In this document: piece after piece, positions 24,101 through 33,100 of the stretch | How the letters are laid out: each line of letters starts with the position of its first letter | Numbering within the stretch: the stretch's first letter is position 1 | From: Hsuehochloa calcarea | Lineage: Eukaryota > Streptophyta > Magnoliopsida > Poales > Poaceae | Direction of reading: 5' to 3' | Assembly (NCBI GenBank): GCA_036346395.1 | Contig: CM070599.1 | Coordinates: 14,685,232-14,749,231 of the forward strand | Length of the DNA: 64,000 nucleotides | Program-made: the position numbers and the translations under genes | The notes under the pieces: generated by a model | Told to the model about the DNA's origin: nothing | Seen by the model: only the letters and a program-made list of their open reading frames with translations | Database searches by the model: none

Positions 24101-27100
24101 CTGTTCGGAATTTGAAGCCATATTATCTAATTCTAGTACCACCTCTATGCTTTTTGGGAAATTGTGGTTCCCATATGCACACAATTTGGATAAGTTTATG
24201 GATTTAGATCATTTCTCACATTTATATGATTTGAGGCTGCTTTACACTTTAATGTGGTACCTTGATCTTTTCCCTCAAGCAATGTTCATTGTTGTAATAC
24301 TTTGTATCAACATGGCATAATGTTATGATGGAAACAGATGCACTATACCTGCTTAAATTGCCATTGGTTCTGCAACCACTATCTTCTAATGCATTTGTTT
24401 ACTCAATTGAAGATTCTTATAGAAGTTGACCATCTACAAGGCGTGACACATCCATATCTTCAAATTAAAGGAGCTAACAAGGAAATAGTTTCCTCTGCTG
24501 CTTCTGCACTCAGCTTAGGTGGTTCGTATACAACAAAGGTATTGTTAAAAATCCCTAGCTAGTCCATGTGAATCGTATGCGCACACTTTGTGTATATTTT
24601 CAGTTTCATGGTTCCTTGCTTCCATGCAGAGCTATCTTCAAATTATTCTGGAGAGTTTACCAGCGTGTGATAATGTTCCTGCTGGTATTCATAGCCAACA
24701 AGCTGCCAGGCTACAGGAACTGGTTGAGTTCATTCAATCACAAGTATGTTAACTTGAAAACTACAATAAACACTTTGTAGATCATTTATGCATCATACTC
24801 CTTTTGCGTATTTTTTGGGTATCTGTCTTGATCATGGATCGAAATCTCGATGCGGACGAAATCCGGCCGAGATGATAGTGATAACCGTAGGCATCGGAAA
24901 TTTCAAAAAAAAACCGGGGTGAATTCAAATTTTGAATTTTTGAATTGAAATTTTATCACGCAGAACCTGTCGAATCGGAAAAAAGCTAAAACCGGAAATT
25001 GGTGAAAATGGTAATTATGAAATTTAAATTTGGAATAATGCAAATATTAATGAGAAAATGTTTCAAGATGTACATAAAAAGTCATCCTTGGTTGCTTCAC
25101 TCTCAGGCGATCCTCGTCCAAGTGTTCTAAATCATGTAACATAATAAAAACATAAGTTAATGATAATGAGCGATAGCTTGACTAGCATACAAAAACAATA
25201 ATGAGAAGTAATTCATACAAATACATTGTCGAGAAACGCGAAGGTTGTGCAATGTAGTCGTTGTTATCATAGAGTGTAAGTCCTTCAAATTGTGCTAGGT
25301 GAGCCTTGTATTGATCCCAAGTGTGTGTTTCGTGTGCATATTGTAACCAATGATTGTAAAGTTGTTGGTAATATGTGGGTTCGACCAACAGTAGCGTTCG
25401 GCATTGGTATTGAAGGACACAAGGTCGTAATGGAAACTAGGATCGGAAGAGACGTCAGACAAATGAGAATCATCTCCGAAGGCAATAGATTGACATCTCG
25501 GCGTCCATAAGTCCGAGTGGATCTTGAGCTAGCATGCGATTCATAGGAAGAAGAGTCATGTGGTGCGATTGATCTTTTGGCGACCCTTACCCTCGTGTAG
25601 GTCTTATGAAATTGTTTTGAAGCATGACAACCATGGTCTTCATTACGAGTAGCATGCGTGAAGTTTTGCTCGCAGTGAATTCCAATGGTTGGTCTTGCCT
25701 CGCATCATGAGCGATCCCACCATCGCACCATCATCGGACGACGGAGAGCTACTATCACGGACTCTTGTGCATGGACTTCATCGGATGGCGGATTTTCTTT
25801 CTTCGCCGCTGCCACAATATCCTCCTCAATGGCCTTTTCTTCTTCCCGTCGGGCACTTGTTTGATGACGTCTTGAAGTTGAAATTGAGTTCGTGCGTCTT
25901 TCCAACCATTCACCGCCATTGCGGGTTTACGTTGGTCGACATATCGAGTAGTCGGTAAATTGGTTCTACCAATTTTATGACCCAATCCATACTCGACCAC
26001 CATTGTCTACTTGTGAAGCGAGGAATACATGTATTCTCCTTCCTCGGGTCGTGCTCAAATGGTTGGAGCCCCATACATCGACACCATCCACTTCGTGAAC
26101 TTTGCTTTTCTATCCTAAAACTTTTCAAGAAAATGAATGTGGTTCCAAATCTTGTGGCGTTTGGACGAACTATCTCCCTCCAATTTGTTGGCTCATTTCA
26201 TTATGGAGGCGATGTGGTTGTATAAGGCAAACAAATCCTCTTAGCGCCTTGACAATCGCATCAACCTCCTCGAATCGACCAATATCCTTCAACATGAGGT
26301 TGACGGTGTGCGCCGCACATGGTCGCGGACTAAAGTTGGGTACTCTTCAATTACCAGGTTGGCATGCTTTCTTATAGTTCGCACCATTGTCGGTCAATCG
26401 CATGACATGTTTAACTCAACTTCTTCCACAACTCTACGAATCTCACGATACAAAAAGTCAGCATTTTGTATGTCACCAGTTGCATTCACTGACTTATGGA
26501 AAAACATTCTTCCATTGCAGTACAACATGAAGTTAATGATACTCATTTGTGTAGGCCTAGTCCAAGAATCACACATAATAGAGACTCCATATATATCCCG
26601 ATCTTCTTTGAACTGTGATCGTACTCCTTGACCTCTTGTTCGTTGGCATCAAGATATGTCCCATCGATTTCATGCCCTCTTGGTGACGGAACCCCTTGGC
26701 CAAGTTCTTGTGTCTCTTTGATGGCGGCACGAAAATAAGGACACTCAGCCTTAACTCCAGCAATGTCATTACTATGGAACCACTTTGACCAAATTTTCCC
26801 AAGTTTTGACTTTGCTTCTCCGCGAAGTGTTGTATCAATGCGTGGTTGGACGGGTGCCGATCACGCAAAATATCAGGATCAACTCTCATGGACTGTGACC
26901 TGCCAAACATCCTTGAAAAAGCATTGCTTCCTGTACCACTATCTCTGCCACTTCCACTTCCCTTTCCACTCCCACTTCCGTACCACTTCCACTACCACCA
27001 CCATGTTCAAGCGTCGCACTCGGCTCTAGCTCTTTGTTGCATCGATGTAACTCTACCGACTCCGACGAGCCCATTCCATTTGCATTTCCTCGTTATCATC

Positions 27101-30100
27101 ATATGCATCTTCATATGATGGACCACGAGCTACAGGCTCTCTTGCGGCTTCCTCCATTCGCAGTCGTTCATCTTTAAGAGATTTCTTTATTGCCTTCGCT
27201 TCTTCAAGACTTGCCAGCGCGAGCCTTGGACTTCCGGAACCCATTGCAAGCAACAACATCTCCGTGTCTCGGCAAGATGTTGTTTTAGGCGTGACACCTC
27301 ACTTTGATTTTGTTAGATTGCAATATCTGCACTTCCAACCAGCACCTCCTAGTCTCTCTCCATGGTCCCAAACATTGATGGATTTAGAAGTCATCACCTA
27401 CAATAATCCAGACAGGATGAAAATTGTTAGTCATGGATCATATTGACAAGTGATTTCATCTTAGTATATGGATATATGCTATGCGAGTTTCTTGTAGGCA
27501 TATATGTTGTTTTGTGAATGGATAGCATTCGTAGTCTTGCATACACCGATACACAACATGCATGGACTTACACATTGATTCACAATTTCCCAACATGCAA
27601 GGATAGCATTCGTGGTCTTGCATACACCGATCGCACATGCTATAGCCTTTCACATGACCACTAGTAATCCAAATGTGCAACCCTCCACAAATGCTAACCA
27701 CTAGTAATCCAAATGTGCAACCCTCCACAAATACATTCAAGATGGTTTCCTACACTACAATCTCTACTTAGTCCTTACTCCCTACAAACAATGAACTCAA
27801 AAACTCCACAAGTAGAAAAACTTTCGGACCTGCTTTGCTTGTGCTTGTCTTGCTTGCTCTGCTTCCTTGTGCTTGCGCTTGTGCTTGCTTGTGATGTCTT
27901 TGCCTTGGTGCTTGCTTAAGCTAATGGAGAATGAGAGGGAGGAAGCTACTGGAAATGGAGAATGAGAGGAGGAAGAGGCCAAGAGGAGGCAATAAGTGAG
28001 CAAATAAACAAATGGTAGTGGGTGGGGTACATGCAAAGACAAAAAGGGTTGAGGGCTGCCCACATGGGAGAAAGCATGAGAATCCAAAGGAGCAAAAAAA
28101 TTTTCACGGTTTTGATCCGCTCGGGGCCGATAAGCCGTGTAATCCCGGTTTTGACCTCTGGTCTTGATAGCTAATTTTATGGTAATCATAGCATTAATAC
28201 CCACTTGTTTTCATTCATTTCCCATATTATATATACTTTGCCTCAAATAAAAGTCGTAGTCACTTTGACTTGCCGCTGGGTGGCCGCCGCCCGACTTGCC
28301 GCTCGAGCTGCCGCCGTCGGCAGGGAACACCTCTACCCGGCGTCGGCCGCGCGCCGCCGTCGCCTCGTGCTCGAGAAGAGCCTCCGTCGCTTTCACGCGT
28401 CGCCACCATTGTAGAGCCCCGCCGCCGGCCAGAGGCACCCATGGGTCGGGCCACCGCTGCCACCGCACCGAGCAGCCGCCTCCAGGGGGGAACCCTAGCT
28501 TCCTCCACCGCTCTCCTCCTTCGCGGGCCTTCGTAGGCCTGTTAGATAGGCCGGTTGGTTTTAGTGTGAGCCAGCTTGGCCCAAAAAAAAAGAAGAAAAA
28601 AGAACGTCGATCTAACCGCCACTCCGTCCAGCACCGTTGTTAGACTTCGTAGCCTTGGTCGTCGCATCGTCCAATGCCGCCTATTGATGGCTTCTGTTCC
28701 ATCAGCTGCGATCCCATTATCGGGAACAAAGCTTAATAGGATAAACTACAAGTTGTGGTCTTCACTCATGGAGATCACGCTTTTGATGGTCTCCGCTTCT
28801 GGGGACATGTTACCGGTGAGTCGGTGACCGACCTTGTCTGCCGTCGCCAGTTCAACCTTCTCTTAGACAACCTACTTCTGCACTTGCAGAAGATGAGGCT
28901 ACCAAGGAGGCAGAGGCCGCTATTGCTGCTGATGAGGCCTTTCAGTATGCTATAGACACTTTTGAGAGCTGGTGTACTGATGAGGCCCGTGGTTGAGGTC
29001 AGCATCGACGACTCCATCCAACCAGACATTGTTGGTCTGCGTACCACTCGTCAAATCTGGGAATACTTGCGCGAGCGATACTAGCATTGCAGTGATGCTC
29101 AATTCTTTTCGCCTCGGCGTGAGTTGGAAACGTTTCGCCAGGAGGACTCCCCCGTCGACGATTTCTTTCGAGCCCTGGTTAGTCTCTGGCGCCAGCTGGA
29201 CGAGCTGGCTTCTCTGCTCTGCCAGTAGTGTCATAAAGTGCAGAAGACGGATTGTGATCGCCTTCGCCTTTATGACTTCGTATGCCGTCTTCGCCTAGAG
29301 TTTGAGTCTGTCAGGTCTCAACTGCTGAGCCGCTTTCCACGTCTGACACTCACCGAGTCTCTTTCTACGCTTCGTGCCGAGGAGCTTCGCCGCGGGTTAG
29401 CAGCACAGTTTGTTCTGACTGTGCTTACTACCCCTTCGACTACATCGACGGTTCTTGCTTCGACTATAGTCCCTCAGGTGTCTGCTTCTGCTCCTATTTT
29501 TGCACCAATTGGGGTTCGGTGCAATTATTGCAAGAACTTCGGGCACGACTACCAGCGTTGTGCGGTGCAAAAAAAGCAGATCAAGGCGCGTGGAGGTGGA
29601 CGATCTAGGGGGGCAGGGAGGCCCTTCCTCCACGGGAGGACAAACCAGCACGTCAGGACCTTCTCAGCGCGGTGACTCTGTTCAGCAATTCTGTCATGCT
29701 CTACTTCAGCAGCTCTCTTACAGCTCAGCAGGATCTGCTAGTCTAGCTCAGACGTCTCCTCCAGGTACTTCTTGGGTTCTGAATTCTAGTGAATCTTTCC
29801 ACATCACATCGGACTCCACATCTCTCACTTTAGTAGGACCTCCGGTTTTTCCTTTTTCTGTTCAGATAGCTAACGGTAGTACGGTACTCCTCTGTCTGTC
29901 AGCTGTCCGGCACTCTTTTGTCCACTGATTTATCTGTACCAGCTATTTTCCATATTCCCCAGCTTGCCATGCAGCTTCTCTCGGTGGGTCGACTTCGATT
30001 TGGTGTAGGGTTGGTTTTGACTGTCACTCCTGTTTCGTTCAGGATCAACAGACAAGGACGATACTTGGGATTGGCTGGGGCTGTTGGGATCGTCAGGGTC

Positions 30101-33100
30101 TCTACATCCTTGACCGCCTTCACCTTCTACCCACTTCAGTTGCTCCTACCACCTCTACGTCTACCTCCACCACCACTGCAGCCACCACCTCTGGAGTTTT
30201 TGCGCAGTGGCATCATCGTCACGGTCACTTGTGTGGGTCTCGTCTTTCTTCATTAGTTCATCAGGGTGTTCTTGGATGTGTTACTGTTGACACGACCATG
30301 TTTTGTCAGGGTTGTAAGCTGGGCAAGCAGCTACAGCTTTCTTGTCATTCTAGTGAGTCCTTGTCTTCTTGATCTTTTGACTTAATTCATTCAGATGTAT
30401 GGTGACCTGCGCCTATTATCACTAAAGGCAGGCAAAATTTTTATGTGATTTTCATTGATGATTATTCCCGTTTTACATGGATTTTCCTTATGTCTAATCG
30501 TGGTCAGTTTCTTGCGATCTATCGTAGCTTTGCAACGATGGTTCATACTCAATTTGATTCTTTCATTTGTACTTTTTCTTTGTGATTACATTGGCGCGTC
30601 TTGTTACTCGGCGCTTTTAGGCGCTTTCTTTCTAAGGTGGCACTCTTTACCAGTCTTCTTATCCTGGTTCCCATGCTCAGAATGGGGTTGCTGAGCGCAA
30701 ATATTATCATCTGATCGAGACTGCCCGCACTGTTCTCCTTGCCTCTCATGTTCCACCACAGTTCTGGCCTGAGACTTTCTATGGCTGCATATCTCATCAA
30801 TATGCAGCCTTCCACTACTCTTAAGGGTGTCAATCTTATAGAGCGTCTCTACTCTCGAGCCCCCTAGTACACCTGCTTTCGTGTTTTTTGTTGTACTTGT
30901 TTTGTTCTGCTGCAGCCTCGTGAGTGCACCAAACTACCAGCTCAGTCAGTTGAGTGTATTTCTTGATTATACGCTCAGTCAGTTGAGTGTATTTCTTGAT
31001 TATACTTCTGAGCATAAGGGTTATCGTTGCTATGATCCTTCTGCTCGACGGATCAGGATTTCATGAAACGTTGTCTTTGGTGAATCTCAGTCTTTCTTCT
31101 ATCGAGATTCAGCTCCTCCTGTTTCCACTGTTGAGTTGATTTCATAATTGTCACTTTTTGACTCCTCACCCATTTCTCCACTATCACAGTCTTCCTTTGG
31201 TCTATCTCCAGTGGTTCCTTCTGTACCTCCGCCTCTAATGTTGCGTTTTGCAGCACCGTCTCTTGTTCCTGCAGTACTATCGTCTCATTTCTCTGGTATT
31301 CACTACTCCAGGCATCCTTGTCCTTCACCAGTCTCCTCTCCTGGTATCTTGCTGACACCCACATCTGATCCTCCTGATGATGCTCCTCGTTACACCCTTT
31401 GTGACCGGACATCCCTTCGACTTCCTGATCGTCTTGGTTTTGCTCCGATAGCTCATGCTCTCTCTGTCACTGAGCCTAGTTCTTATCGTGAGGCTGTTCA
31501 TTCTAAGTGGCAGCTCACTATGGCAGAGGAGCTTGATGCTCTTCGACGTACGGAGACTTGGGATATTGTACCGACACTTGTACATGCTTGCCCTATCACG
31601 TGCAAGTGGGTGTACAAGATTAAGACCCGGTCTGATGGTATTATCGAGCGCTACAAGGCTCGTCTTGTGGCTCGTGGTTTCCAGCAGGAGTACGATCGTG
31701 ACTACGATGAGACTTTTGCGCCTATTGCTCATATGACAACTGTTCGCACTCTTGTTGCGGTTGCTTCTATTCGCCGATGGTCTATCTCTCAACTGGATGT
31801 TAAGAATGCTTTTTTTCATGGTGTTTTGCATGAGGTCTACCTGCAGCGACCACCTGGGTATTCTGTTCCCGATGGGCATATCTGTCGTCTTCGTCGTGCT
31901 CTTTATGGCCTCAAACAAGCTCCTTGTCCCTGGTTTGCGCGTTTACCTCAGTGATTACTGCTATCGGTTTCACTATAAGTTCCCACGATACTGCTTTTTT
32001 GTCCATGTCTCATCTTGGGGTAGGACATTGCTTCTTCTGTATGTTGATATGCTCATCATTGGTGATGATTCCTCGTTCATCACGTATGTGAAGAAGCATC
32101 TCAGTGAGCAGTTTTTGATGACTGATCTTCGTTCTCTTACGTACTTTCTTGGGATTGAGGGCCTCTTCCATGCCCGAGGGCTACTACCTCTCCCAGCAGA
32201 AGTATGTCTAGGATTTTCTTGATCGGTGCGGTTTGGTGACATTAAATGCTCTCGCCGAGACTCCTATGGATCTATCTGCACAACCGTGCCCGATGGTGAT
32301 CTTGAGGATCCTACTAGATATCACTATCTTGTTGGGAGTTTGGTGTATCTTGTGAGCACTCGTCCTGATATTGCTTATGTTGTTCATATCTTGAGTCAGT
32401 TCATATCTCGTCCTACTCATATTGACTACAATCACCTTCTTCGTGTTCTTCGCTACTTGCGTGAGACTATGTCTCGTCGTTTGTTCTTCTCTAGCTCTAC
32501 CTTACTACAGCTTCAGGCGTACTCTGATGCGAACTGGGCTAGTAATCTTTTTGATCATCGTTCTCTTTTTGCTTACTGTGTTTTTCTTGGCTCTTCCCTG
32601 ATTGCCTAGAAGGCAAAGAAGCAGACTGCAGTTTTCCGTTCGAGTGCAGAGGCTGAGTTAAGAGCTATGACAGCAGTGACATCAGAGGTTACTTGGTTGA
32701 GGTGGCTACTTGCAGATTTTGGAGTGCCTGTGATGGGACTTACGACTCTTTTGTCTAATAGTACATGTGCTATTAGTATTGCCCGTGACCTTGTGAAGCA
32801 TGAGCTCACCAAGCATATTGGTGTGGATGCTTCATACACTCGCTCACAGGTGCAGAAGGGAGTACTTACTTTACAGTTTGTGCCCTCAGAGTTACAGATT
32901 GCTGACTTCTTCACGAAGCCACAGACTATGGTACAACATTTGTATTTTCTCTCCAAACTCGGTGTGTCTGATCCATTATGAGTTTGAAGGTGGGTGTTCG
33001 AATAGGAGAGTCCTTTTGTATTTCCTTATCTGTATGTCGTACCCTCTTGTACTCCCTATATATATTACCCATTGGGCCTCATGAATATACACACAATATT

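Noticed and set aside
28540..28640. TGTTAGATAGG as the 5' LTR start of the plus-strand copia
   Set aside because: The sequence after it does not align with the 3' LTR at 32995, and no primer site follows.
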